Shown here piece by piece: positions 42,944 to 50,718 of a stretch of 64,000 nt of DNA (its first letter is position 1; each line of letters opens with the position of its first letter). This DNA comes from Methanomicrobiales archaeon HGW-Methanomicrobiales-3 (lineage in GTDB: Archaea > Halobacteriota > Methanomicrobia > Methanomicrobiales > Methanospirillaceae), in NCBI GenBank assembly GCA_002839605.1, contig PGYK01000012.1, forward strand, positions 1-64,000, read 5' to 3'. A model generated the notes under the pieces. The model did no database searches, had not been told where the DNA came from, and saw only the letters and a list, made by a program, of their open reading frames with translations. A program made the position numbers and the translations under genes.

Positions 42944-43184
42944 ATTTCTGGGATAATACAGGGAAAGGTTCTTTTCCTGCTGAACCTCTTTTTTGTCAGG
43001 ATCATTTCCATTTCGGATCTCTCCGTGGGGTCATCGGGTTGAATCGATTTTGGAAAAATACTCTGTCCAAATCATCAAAATCCTCAGGCGCACTCAAAGC
43101 CTCTCCCATTCCTTCCGTGGCACTCCCGTATGCGATGATAACGCAGCACCCACACGCCATAATGAATTTTTTAGGCACATTTGG

Positions 43185-43393
43185 GGGTACAGGCAATTGA
43201 AGCCACCGCGGGAGTGCCCCCGCGGGGGCGGCGGCAGGAATCGCAAACGGGGTATGGGGGCATCAGCCCCCATAATCTATTCTTCTGGAAATTTTGTTTT
43301 TCATGGGAAATCCTTACAACCTTTCTGAATTCGATTGCGATAGAGCCACGGGCGCTCGGGGTCTCGTCGACCCTCGCCTTTGTGGAGCATGAA
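43185..43393 (-). repeat. Interspersed element, partial inverted copy
   Basis: In the 513-bp gap 42944-43456. It is colinear with the reverse of 63413-63630: AATTGAAGCC, a GCCCCCGCGGGGGC hairpin, TATGGGGGCATCAGCCCCCAT (43253-43273), TTTTTCATGGGAAATCC, TTCGATTGCGAT, then GGGCGCTCGGGGTCTCGTCG and CTTTGTGGAGCA. Both terminal inverted repeats are missing. Positions 42944-43184 and 43394-43456 hold no gene I trust; a 52-64 residue minus-strand frame there is unsupported. Confidence 0.75.
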
Positions 43394-43456
43394 CGAGGTA
43401 GAGGTTTTTTGAATGAAAATTGCTAAAAAAATGCCCGACAAAAAAAGGAAAACACC

Positions 43457-44635
43457 TTACGATCCTTCGCACCGGAGGTCGAATTTGTCGTTGAGGACAT
43501 GCTCCTTGACAATGGTATCGTCTCTTACCATCACTTCGGGCCAGAGCCGGGTCTTGGAGTGGACAACAACCCGATCCCGGAGGACAACGCGCGGACCTAT
43601 CACGGTATCGTTCTCGATGCTGCAGTCCTCACCGATATGGGTGTCGTTGTCCATGATACTGCCGGATATGGTGCTGTTTGCGCCAACCAGCACGCGGTTG
43701 TAGAGCGAGGAGCTGAAGATCTTCACGTTGTTCCGGATAATGCACTTCTCCCCGATGCTTGTATAGGGGCCGACTAAGACATTGTCGCCAATGGTCGTCC
43801 CGCTCCCGATGGAGACCGGCCCGATGATCTTGGTGTTGTTCCCAAGACTGATGGACCCGCCCAGCTGGACCGGTCCCCGCACCTGTGCGCCATGCATGGA
43901 GAGGTCCCCGACAATATCCGTGACCGCAAGATCCTGTAGTTTCCACCGCTCAGCCTGCCGGAGGGAGTGCGGGCTCCCGACATCGGTCCAGTTCCCTCGG
44001 GCAAGCCAGCCCTTGAGAGTGTGCCCCTCCTCCATCAGTTTCGGGAACAGGTCCCGGGCAAAATCATATTTTGTGCCGGGTGGGATATGATCGAAGATTT
44101 CGGGCTTGCAGACATACATCCCGGTGCTGGCAAGGTTACTGAAGATCTCTCCCGGCGAGGGTTTCTCCTTGAACCGCTTGATCTCGTAACTCGCGTCAAT
44201 CTCCGCAATACCATATTCGGACGGGTCATCGATGGAGATGAGACCAATCGTTGTCGTGGACTTCTCTTTCTGGTGCGTGCGGTAAAACTCCAGAACATTC
44301 AGGTCGGTGACGTGGTCCCCGCCGACAACAAGGAAGTCCTGCCCTTCTAAGTATTTCTGGGCGTTCTTGACGCTGCCGGCGGTCCCCAGTTTGGTCTTCT
44401 CGTGGACATACGTGATCTCGGCGCCATACAGCGACCCGTCACCCAGTGCGTCCTCGATGGCGTTTCCGAGATAGCCTAGCGTGAGCACGATCTCCCGGAA
44501 GCCCAGGTTCGCGAGGTGTGCAACGAGATGCTCGATGGATGGGCGGTTAACGATAGGGATACAGGGTTTTGGCCGTTCGAACGTGAGGGGGCGGAGCCGT
44601 GTCCCTTCCCCGCCGCACATAATACACACCTTCAT
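43457..44635 (-). CDS. NDP-sugar pyrophosphorylase
   Basis: 392-residue nucleotidyltransferase that activates a sugar-1-phosphate (glucose or mannose type) to an NDP-sugar for glycans or glycoproteins. N-terminal signature GGEGTRLRPLTFERPKP at about residues 8-24 with the uridylyl/guanylyl-binding Lys, LVVGGDHVTDLN (metal Asp), then KFKEKP-like KRFKEKPSPGE. C-terminal residues 250-380 are hexapeptide beta-helix repeats (GPVSIGSGTTIGDNVLVGPY). Start ATG 44635 places the signature at the N-terminus. Which sugar is used is not decided by sequence alone. Confidence 0.88.
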   Translation of the reverse strand: MKVCIMCGGEGTRLRPLTFERPKPCIPIVNRPSIEHLVAHLANLGFREIVLTLGYLGNAIEDALGDGSLYGAEITYVHEKTKLGTAGSVKNAQKYLEGQDFLVVGGDHVTDLNVLEFYRTHQKEKSTTTIGLISIDDPSEYGIAEIDASYEIKRFKEKPSPGEIFSNLASTGMYVCKPEIFDHIPPGTKYDFARDLFPKLMEEGHTLKGWLARGNWTDVGSPHSLRQAERWKLQDLAVTDIVGDLSMHGAQVRGPVQLGGSISLGNNTKIIGPVSIGSGTTIGDNVLVGPYTSIGEKCIIRNNVKIFSSSLYNRVLVGANSTISGSIMDNDTHIGEDCSIENDTVIGPRVVLRDRVVVHSKTRLWPEVMVRDDTIVKEHVLNDKFDLRCEGS

Positions 44636-44800
44636 ACCAGCAGGTTTCGTGCTGAACAGTTTTAAGGATAGTGCTGGAAGGGGAAGGTGCAATCCGGTAA
44701 TGATGGCACAGGGTGGCAGCCAGCGTATCTCCGTATGAGGTTGACCGCGAACTGCCGGTTTATGAGATCCTGCGATCCATCCGGTAGTGGAGAAGGAAAA

Positions 44801-45067
44801 ATGGGAGATGAGGAGTACCGTATCCTGCCGGTAAGAAACGGTGAAGTGCAATGCCTTGCAGACAAGCGCGAACCGGTTGAGAACTGCAGCTTCTGCATCC
44901 ACTGCCGGGAGTTCCGTGTCGGGGACCGGTTCATCAAATCGCCCTCGCTGCTCTATTGCACGAAATGCCGGATCACCGAGCGGGTTGATCCTGCCAAAGC
45001 CAATGCCGTGAAATGCGCTGACCGACAGGGCGGCGGGTTCCACAGCATCACAAACCTCATCAGCTGA
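44801..45067 (+). CDS. Small Cys-rich hypothetical protein
   Basis: 88 residues beginning MGDEEYRILPVRNGEVQCLA, with cysteines in the cluster NCSFCIHCREF and YCTKCRITER, then KCADRQ, spacing suitable for one or two zinc or iron-sulfur sites. Family not recognised. ATG 44801 follows GGAGAAGG; an in-frame upstream start at 44687 is less likely. Divergent from the sugar pyrophosphorylase gene and convergent with the antiporter gene, 3 bp apart. Confidence 0.7.
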   Translation: MGDEEYRILPVRNGEVQCLADKREPVENCSFCIHCREFRVGDRFIKSPSLLYCTKCRITERVDPAKANAVKCADRQGGGFHSITNLIS

Positions 45068-45070
45068 TTC

Positions 45071-46306
45071 TTATGACGGGCTGAACCGGGAAAAAACCCG
45101 ACGGTAAATACGAGCAAATGCGGTTTTGTCTATCAGGATGATGAGCAGGGAGTTGATGACGATACTGAATAAAACGATCGCATACGTTGCCTCCTGGATG
45201 AACATCCCCTCCGGGTACGCCTGCTGGAGCGGCATGGAGGCAAGGACTGCTGTGGCAAGCCCTTTTGGGATCATAACCGCCATCACGCTTGCATCCCACA
45301 CGGGTGTTGAGCGGGGAATGGAGAAGAGGACTGCCGGTATCCGGATACTGTACAACAGGAGCGTCACCAGCAGGCCAAGGACAAAGATGTTTTTGTGATC
45401 GAACTGGATTGAAAGCCCGATGTAGATGAAGAAGAATGTCCGGAGCAGGAATACTATTTCACCAAAGAACGCTTTTTCCGTCTCCGTCAGTTCAATCTGC
45501 TTCACGTCCAGGTCATAGACCGGTGCGAATATGCCCCGGAAATAGGTGAGATTTCCTAACGTTATCCCGAACACCAGCGCAGCAACCGCGCCGGAAAACC
45601 CGATCATTTCGATAAAGCCATACAGGATAAAGATGAACGCGGGGATAGCAAAGATCTTGTTAAAAAATTCAACCCGTTTCCGTATTACCGACCATGCAAT
45701 ACCGCCGGCAATACCGACAATGATCGCGATAACAAACGAGCCGACCAGCGTCTCGCCCGCCTCCACGAAACTGAATTTGTGCAGCTGGTATGCCTGCAGG
45801 GCGATGAGGAGGAGAACGATACTCAGTACATCAGTCAGTGCGGACTCGATAGAGAGGATGGTCTGGCTCTTCTCGGTCAATCCCAGCTGGCGGATGAGCG
45901 GGATAACGACTGACGGGCTCGTCCCGGCAACGATGATGGCGAGCATGAACGCCGTTAAGGGATCGTACCCTGAAAGGACGAGGACTACGAGCGTTGTAAC
46001 ACAAATTGCGCCGCAGAAGTTTACCAAAGTCAGGCTGAAGCATTCCCTGAACGTGCTCCGTATTGCCTCGATGCGGAGGTTCAGTCCGCCTTCGAAGAGG
46101 ATGACGATGAGGGATATCGTGGAGAAGATCGGACCAAGGATCCCAAACATCTCGGGTGTGACGAGACCGAGTACCGGGCCAAGGATGAGGCCGATGATAA
46201 GCAGGAAGAGGAGATCGGGGACCTTCGTGCGGGTGAACACCTCGCTTAAGACATGCCCGAGGATGATGAGAATACCAATAAAAAAAACAAGGACCGCAAT
46301 ATCCAT
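45071..46306 (-). CDS. Cation:proton antiporter (CPA family)
   Basis: 411-residue membrane protein with about twelve hydrophobic segments, NapA/KefB/CvrA-like. PDLLFLLIIGLILGPVLGLV, VILFEGGLNLRIEAI, AIIVAGTSPSVVIPLIRQLG and TEKSQTILSIESALTDVLS are typical core-helix motifs; the ESxLTD segment carries the likely ion-site acid. Exchanges Na+ or K+ for H+. No TrkA-type C-terminal regulatory domain. Gap 46307-46730 upstream carries an element fragment. Confidence 0.9.
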   Translation of the reverse strand: MDIAVLVFFIGILIILGHVLSEVFTRTKVPDLLFLLIIGLILGPVLGLVTPEMFGILGPIFSTISLIVILFEGGLNLRIEAIRSTFRECFSLTLVNFCGAICVTTLVVLVLSGYDPLTAFMLAIIVAGTSPSVVIPLIRQLGLTEKSQTILSIESALTDVLSIVLLLIALQAYQLHKFSFVEAGETLVGSFVIAIIVGIAGGIAWSVIRKRVEFFNKIFAIPAFIFILYGFIEMIGFSGAVAALVFGITLGNLTYFRGIFAPVYDLDVKQIELTETEKAFFGEIVFLLRTFFFIYIGLSIQFDHKNIFVLGLLVTLLLYSIRIPAVLFSIPRSTPVWDASVMAVMIPKGLATAVLASMPLQQAYPEGMFIQEATYAIVLFSIVINSLLIILIDKTAFARIYRRVFSRFSPS

Positions 46307-46427
46307 TATTTCACGGAAGTGACGTTACCGCCATGATTTTTATCTCTTTCGATATTTGCGACAGAGGGTTTTTCTGTCGTTGCATTTTTATGGCAATCAT
46401 GAAAAGATTGGATGAAATCCCGGTGGT

Positions 46428-46729
46428 GAAACAGGCATGAACCGGTTGGGTTCACACCAGAACGATGAAAAACGCATGCCCGGGGGAGATCTTTTGGGCA
46501 CTTCCCGATTCAGGGCACAACACAGGGAACGCAAGGAGGAAACCCCGGCCCGGAAAACCGGTAATTGAAGCCGCCGCACAGGCGCCCATTTTTGTCGGCG
46601 ATCGTTCATCACATCCATGGGTGTCGTGGCAGCGTACCCCCATGATAATGTCATTTCATGTTTTTCACGGGAAAAACCAGGAGCGCCCCATGGGATGGCA
46701 TGGTGGCATGACAGAGATGCGGGGGGGAG
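46428..46729 (+). repeat. Interspersed element, left-end fragment
   Basis: Fills most of the 423-bp gap before cobQ. From 46428 GAAACAGGCATGAACCGG, GGTTCACACCAGAACGATGA and AAACGCATG match the left inverted repeat at 30010-30060, with the outer GCTCTGGA degraded. Next come CCGGTAATTGAAGCCGCCGC and TTTTTCACGGGAAAAACC, as in the other copies. The hairpin boxes and the right end are absent. A 43-residue frame at 46437-46568 starts MNRLGSHQNDEK. The stretch 46307-46427 shows nothing else. Confidence 0.75.
46437..46568 (+). CDS. Candidate microprotein at element left end
   Basis: 43-residue frame whose first 12 residues (MNRLGSHQNDEK) equal those of 30019-30147, with only silent differences; the rest is Arg/Lys/Glu-rich. 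The ribosome binding site is weak here because the outer inverted repeat is damaged. Possibly a relic. Confidence 0.25.
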   Translation: MNRLGSHQNDEKRMPGGDLLGTSRFRAQHRERKEETPARKTGN

Positions 46730-48175
46730 TTATCCGTTCCTCACCAGGGCCTCAACCGCGTCCATATCGACATGTTCCTCGAACAGGTCCGCAAGAACGG
46801 TATAGGGATCCGCATCTAACCCGGTGATGGGTTCAAACGGCAGCCCTTTTTTTCCGTGCAGGAAGGAGAGGAGGGCATTGGCTGCCTGGACATTCTGGAA
46901 TAGCCCGTGCATGTACGTGCCGAAGACCAGCCCGTCGCCACTCACCCGGCCATCGCCATCGAGCGCCTCACGATCCTGCCCGGACTCCGTTACCCCCATG
47001 TGAATCTCGTAGCCGGTCACCTGCCCCATTGCGGACAGGATGGGTGAAATATCCCGGGCAGCCCGGGTGACCTGCGTGGTACTCTTGTCGTATGACGAGA
47101 AGCGGGTGATGCAGTCCAGAAGACCCAGCCCGTCATAGGTGCCGGCTTCGGACTCATAGCCGGCATCCACAAGAGTCCTGCCGAGCATCTGGTACCCGCC
47201 GCAGATACCGATGACCGGAATCCCGTTTTTGCGGAGGCGGACGATCTCCTTACCGGTTCCTGAGCTTTTAAGGGCCTGCAGATCATCAATGGTGTTCTTG
47301 GTCCCGGGCAGGATCACGCAGTCGAACCCGTCAAGCGATCTTCCCGGTTCCACATACTCAACCGCGGCGTGCTGCTCCAGCAGTTCAAAGTCCGTAAAAT
47401 TAGAGATCTTCGGCAGCCGGATAACCGCAATCCGTACGCCGGAACCCCGAATTTTCTTGTCTTCTATCGAGAGCGAGTCCTCGCTTGGCAGCGGGAGGGA
47501 GAAGTACGGGACAACGCCCAGCACCGGCACGCCGCAGAGATCCTCGATCATCGTAACACCGGGCGCAAAGATCGCCGGATCGCCCCGGAACTTGTTGATG
47601 ATGATCCCCTTCACGAGCGGCCGGATCTCATCGGGGAGGAGACGGATGGTCCCGTACACCTGCGCAAACACCCCGCCGCGCTCGATATCGGCAACGAGGA
47701 TGAGGGGGATCTTGAGGGCCAGAGCCAGCTGCGTGTTGGCGATATCCCGGTCGTACAGGTTCAGCTCGGCGGCACCTCCGGCGCCTTCCACGACAACCTG
47801 CCCGAACTCCGTTTCCAGCCGGTGATAGGACTCCAGCGCCTTTTTTAAAAGTTGCGGGGTTTCCCGGTAATACTCCGTTATCGGGACATCCTTGTACGGC
47901 CGACCGTTCAGCACCACCTGCGACACGCAGTCTCCTTTTGGTTTGAGAAGGACCGGGTTCATGTCCGTGTGAGGGGACACCCGGGCAGCGATCGCCTGCA
48001 TAGCCTGCGCCATCCCGATCTCCCCGCCACCTGGGGTAACAAACGAGTTCAGGCTCATGTTCTGGGACTTGAAGGGCGCAACGGTAATCCCGCGCCGCAC
48101 CAGGCACCGGCAGATGGCAGCAACGATCACGCTCTTTCCCACGTGGGATGCAGTCCCCACCACAAACAGCGACAT
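46730..48175 (-). CDS. cobQ: Cobyric acid synthase
   Basis: 481-residue CobQ/CbiP enzyme that amidates cobyrinic acid side chains with glutamine and ATP in cobamide synthesis, needed for methyl transfer corrinoids. N-terminal dethiobiotin-synthetase-like ATPase with VGTASHVGKSVIVAAIC, SFVTPGGGEIGMAQAMQA; C-terminal class I glutaminase with nucleophile in VIGICGGYQMLG (about residue 334) and His in FGTYMHGLFQN. Start ATG 48175 (MSLFVVGTASHVGKS). Single gene. Confidence 0.94.
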   Translation of the reverse strand: MSLFVVGTASHVGKSVIVAAICRCLVRRGITVAPFKSQNMSLNSFVTPGGGEIGMAQAMQAIAARVSPHTDMNPVLLKPKGDCVSQVVLNGRPYKDVPITEYYRETPQLLKKALESYHRLETEFGQVVVEGAGGAAELNLYDRDIANTQLALALKIPLILVADIERGGVFAQVYGTIRLLPDEIRPLVKGIIINKFRGDPAIFAPGVTMIEDLCGVPVLGVVPYFSLPLPSEDSLSIEDKKIRGSGVRIAVIRLPKISNFTDFELLEQHAAVEYVEPGRSLDGFDCVILPGTKNTIDDLQALKSSGTGKEIVRLRKNGIPVIGICGGYQMLGRTLVDAGYESEAGTYDGLGLLDCITRFSSYDKSTTQVTRAARDISPILSAMGQVTGYEIHMGVTESGQDREALDGDGRVSGDGLVFGTYMHGLFQNVQAANALLSFLHGKKGLPFEPITGLDADPYTVLADLFEEHVDMDAVEALVRNG

Positions 48176-48314
48176 AACTTGGGTACTAGGTTCCGGTTCG
48201 GATGATAAAAACTGCTGCTCTTTGAGCCAAAGGGTGATCGGGAGATAGCTGGATCTCCCAAAATGACCTGTATTTCCCGATTCCCCCACAAAATATCCGC
48301 CGGCAATGCCAAGT

Positions 48315-48322
48315 AATATATA
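48315..48322 (+). promoter_or_regulatory. TATA box of aIF1 gene
   Basis: AATATATA at 48315-48322 centres about 29 bp before ATG 48348, so the transcript probably starts at or next to the start codon. Confidence 0.5.
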
Positions 48323-48347
48323 ACGAGGGCACCTACAGGTAATTGAA

Positions 48348-48653
48348 ATGATTGGTGGTATTTGCCCGACGTGTGGGCTACCTAAGGAACTGTGTATCTG
48401 TGAGGAGGTAGCAAAGGAACAGCAGAGGATCAATGTCAAAGTCAATAAACGCCGGTACGGGAAAGAAGTGACCGTTATCGAGGGCCTTGATCCTACCGAC
48501 ATCGATCTTGACGATCTTCAGAAATTCCTGAAAGGGAAACTCGCCTGCGGGGGAACCGTCAAGGGCAGCTCCATCGAGTTGCAGGGCAACCACCGCGATC
48601 GTGTCAAGGAACTGCTCTCCCTCAAAGGGTACAGTACCGAAAACATCTCCTGA
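48348..48653 (+). CDS. Translation initiation factor aIF1 (SUI1)
   Basis: 101-residue SUI1-family factor that guards start codon selection on the 30S subunit. The core is [40 protein letters not shown] and [12 protein letters not shown] Cys-rich N-terminus ([16 protein letters not shown]) could bind zinc, as in several archaeal aIF1. The start lies where transcription should begin. T-tracts follow the stop. Confidence 0.94.
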   Translation: MIGGICPTCGLPKELCICEEVAKEQQRINVKVNKRRYGKEVTVIEGLDPTDIDLDDLQKFLKGKLACGGTVKGSSIELQGNHRDRVKELLSLKGYSTENIS

Positions 48654-48669
48654 TTTTTTTATCTTTTTT
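48654..48669 (+). terminator. T-tract terminator of aIF1 gene
   Basis: Two T-runs, 48654-48660 and 48664-48669, directly after the stop codon. Confidence 0.45.
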
Positions 48670-48757
48670 CAAATTCGTAAGCAGATCTTTTTTTCCGCAA
48701 CAAAACCTTCCCGCATACCAGCGGGTTCACTCAACCAAAAAAAAGGGACGATTCCGG

Positions 48758-49792
48758 TTAAATAAAGAACCGGAACGTTGCCCACGCGATGATGAGCATC
48801 AGGGCAGAATATTTCAGGCCGGCAATAAAGCGTCCCTCACCCATCTGGCCTGCCACCATGCCGGAGAAGAATCCCTGCAGCATTGCGGCGTGCGAGAAGA
48901 GCCGCTTGTACACAAAAATATCAATAATTCCACCAAAGCCCTTGGCCCCGGAAGCAGTTGCCGTTGCGCCGGCGGTTGCCATCGTGCTCAGGAAGGACGA
49001 GACAAGGATGGCAATGACGAAAAGGAAGACCGCAAATGCCACCAGCACGATGATGACATAGATGAGCATGTTGTTGCTCCGCTCCGTCTGGAGGTTTACG
49101 ACCTCAAACGTATCCTTTGCAGCAGCCCGGAGAACCTCACTTACATCTCCGCCGGCCTTACTTGCCTTTGCAATCAGGTCGACACTCCGGTCGGCAAGCC
49201 TTGTGCCGAGACCTTCACCGAACCGGAAGAGGGCTTCGACGAAATTGACCCCCCATGACATCTCGTTGTCCAGTTTCCGGATGTGCGGGGTCAGGGTTCC
49301 GTATTCCGCTCCAGCCACAAGATGGACGGCAGTCGGAAGCGTCATGCCGGAATCATTCATGCCGGCAAGATCACGGAAGAAGTTCGGCAGCGCGTTCTCG
49401 AGATTCGTTACCCGCATATGCTCCTTGAGGTCGAGAATTGCCACCGGCACGATACAGATGAGAACGGCAAAGACGGCAAAGTCATCAATGGAGGTGGATT
49501 TGAAGAGGACGTCCATCCCGTACGTCTGGATCATGTACACGGATCCGACAATAAACAAAAGGAAACCCAGCGGGACGCATACGATAAGGATGTTCTCCGG
49601 CCGCTCGGTGAGCACCTTGAGCGGGTGTTTCATGAACCTGCCCACACCCTCGCGGCTCTTGCGTTCCTGTTCGAGCTTGCTCGTTATCTGCTGGAACTCA
49701 TCCTCCATGGTGGAGAGATCGGTTGGTTTTGCCAGTTCCGGCTGGGGCTCGGCCTTGTTGAGCAGGTTATTTTTGATATCCTTTAATCCCAT
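48758..49792 (-). CDS. Type II/IV secretion membrane protein (TadC/GspF-like)
   Basis: 344-residue inner-membrane platform protein of archaeal type IV filament systems. Hydrophobic segments at about residues 68-90, 98-120, 255-280 and 310-340 flank the cytoplasmic T2SSF domain (LENALPNFFRDLAGMNDSGM, EMSWGVNFVEALFRFGEGLG, LIAKASKAGGDVSEVLRAAA). It starts 2 bp after the partner gene ends. Two separate F-type proteins recall TadB/TadC. It probably anchors the ATPase and extrudes a pilus or secretes substrates. Confidence 0.88.
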   Translation of the reverse strand: MGLKDIKNNLLNKAEPQPELAKPTDLSTMEDEFQQITSKLEQERKSREGVGRFMKHPLKVLTERPENILIVCVPLGFLLFIVGSVYMIQTYGMDVLFKSTSIDDFAVFAVLICIVPVAILDLKEHMRVTNLENALPNFFRDLAGMNDSGMTLPTAVHLVAGAEYGTLTPHIRKLDNEMSWGVNFVEALFRFGEGLGTRLADRSVDLIAKASKAGGDVSEVLRAAAKDTFEVVNLQTERSNNMLIYVIIVLVAFAVFLFVIAILVSSFLSTMATAGATATASGAKGFGGIIDIFVYKRLFSHAAMLQGFFSGMVAGQMGEGRFIAGLKYSALMLIIAWATFRFFI

Positions 49793-49794
49793 AA

Positions 49795-50718
49795 TCAGGA
49801 CTCCGGTGTCATCGAACTGATCATAATCACGAATGCGGCACTCCCAAGCGGGATCATGATGTAGATGATTGCATACAGGAAGAGCGGGTTGTTATCCCCC
49901 GAAAGAACCGACATGATGGACTGCAGGATGATTAAAAAGAGCGTGCCTGCGACCATCGCCGTCACATACGATTCGGAGATGAGCGCCAGCATATCGAGAA
50001 ACTGTTTCTGGGTCTGCCGGTTCTCGAGCGCATACTGGTCAGCCTTGGTCCGGAAATAATCCGTGAGGTTGCCTCCTGACGAGATGCTCGCCATGGCACC
50101 CTGCAAAAACTCCTTCATCCGTTTGCTGGGGGTGCTGGCAGAGACCAGCCGCAATGCATCGATGAGATCGCGGCCGAAGATATCGATCTCCCGTGCAATA
50201 TACCGCGCTTCAACAGAACTTTCCCCGTAAATCGGGCTGTCACCCAGCAGCCGGAAGACTTCTGCCGGAGTGATGCCGGCTGTTGACATTGACGTCACGT
50301 AATTGATTGCGTATGGCAGCGTTGCATCGATGTTCCGGCACCGGTTACCGGCCTCAATGCCGGGATAGACAATGAAGATGGCGTACGTGATCCCGCCAAA
50401 GACCAGCAGGGAGAAGATAGTGATCGCGATGGTGCCGATGAGAAGGCTGTGTTCCGCAAGGGCGAGGAGCGCACCCGGGACAGCACCTTTGTACTGGATG
50501 TACTTGGGGAGCTCGAGGATCCAGGACAATGCTCCGATGAAGACGGCCGCGAGGAGCCCGACAACAATCGAGCTGAAAAATGCTGTCGAGAGGTAAACCT
50601 CAAACGGGGTCTTGAACCGCGCGGAGAGGAGATCGTTCCTGAGCTGTGCATACTCCTCCCGCCTGCCTTTCATCCGGTTGCCGAGGAGGTTGAAACAGAA
50701 GCGCTCGTAACTATTCAT
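49795..50718 (-). CDS. Type II/IV secretion membrane protein (TadB/GspF-like)
   Basis: 307-residue second platform protein. Four transmembrane segments in pairs (about residues 40-65, 85-115, 245-265, 280-300) around a T2SSF domain with TLPYAINYVTSMSTAGITPA, RYIAREIDIFGRDLIDALRL and GAMASISSGGNLTDYFRTKA. Its start overlaps the ATPase stop by 8 bp, so the ATPase and both F proteins are one operon. Confidence 0.9.
   Translation of the reverse strand: MNSYERFCFNLLGNRMKGRREEYAQLRNDLLSARFKTPFEVYLSTAFFSSIVVGLLAAVFIGALSWILELPKYIQYKGAVPGALLALAEHSLLIGTIAITIFSLLVFGGITYAIFIVYPGIEAGNRCRNIDATLPYAINYVTSMSTAGITPAEVFRLLGDSPIYGESSVEARYIAREIDIFGRDLIDALRLVSASTPSKRMKEFLQGAMASISSGGNLTDYFRTKADQYALENRQTQKQFLDMLALISESYVTAMVAGTLFLIILQSIMSVLSGDNNPLFLYAIIYIMIPLGSAAFVIMISSMTPES

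Noticed and set aside
43002-43196. 64-residue minus-strand frame in the gap after the CBS-ParB gene
   Set aside because: No ribosome binding site, no recognisable family, partly runs into repeat sequence.
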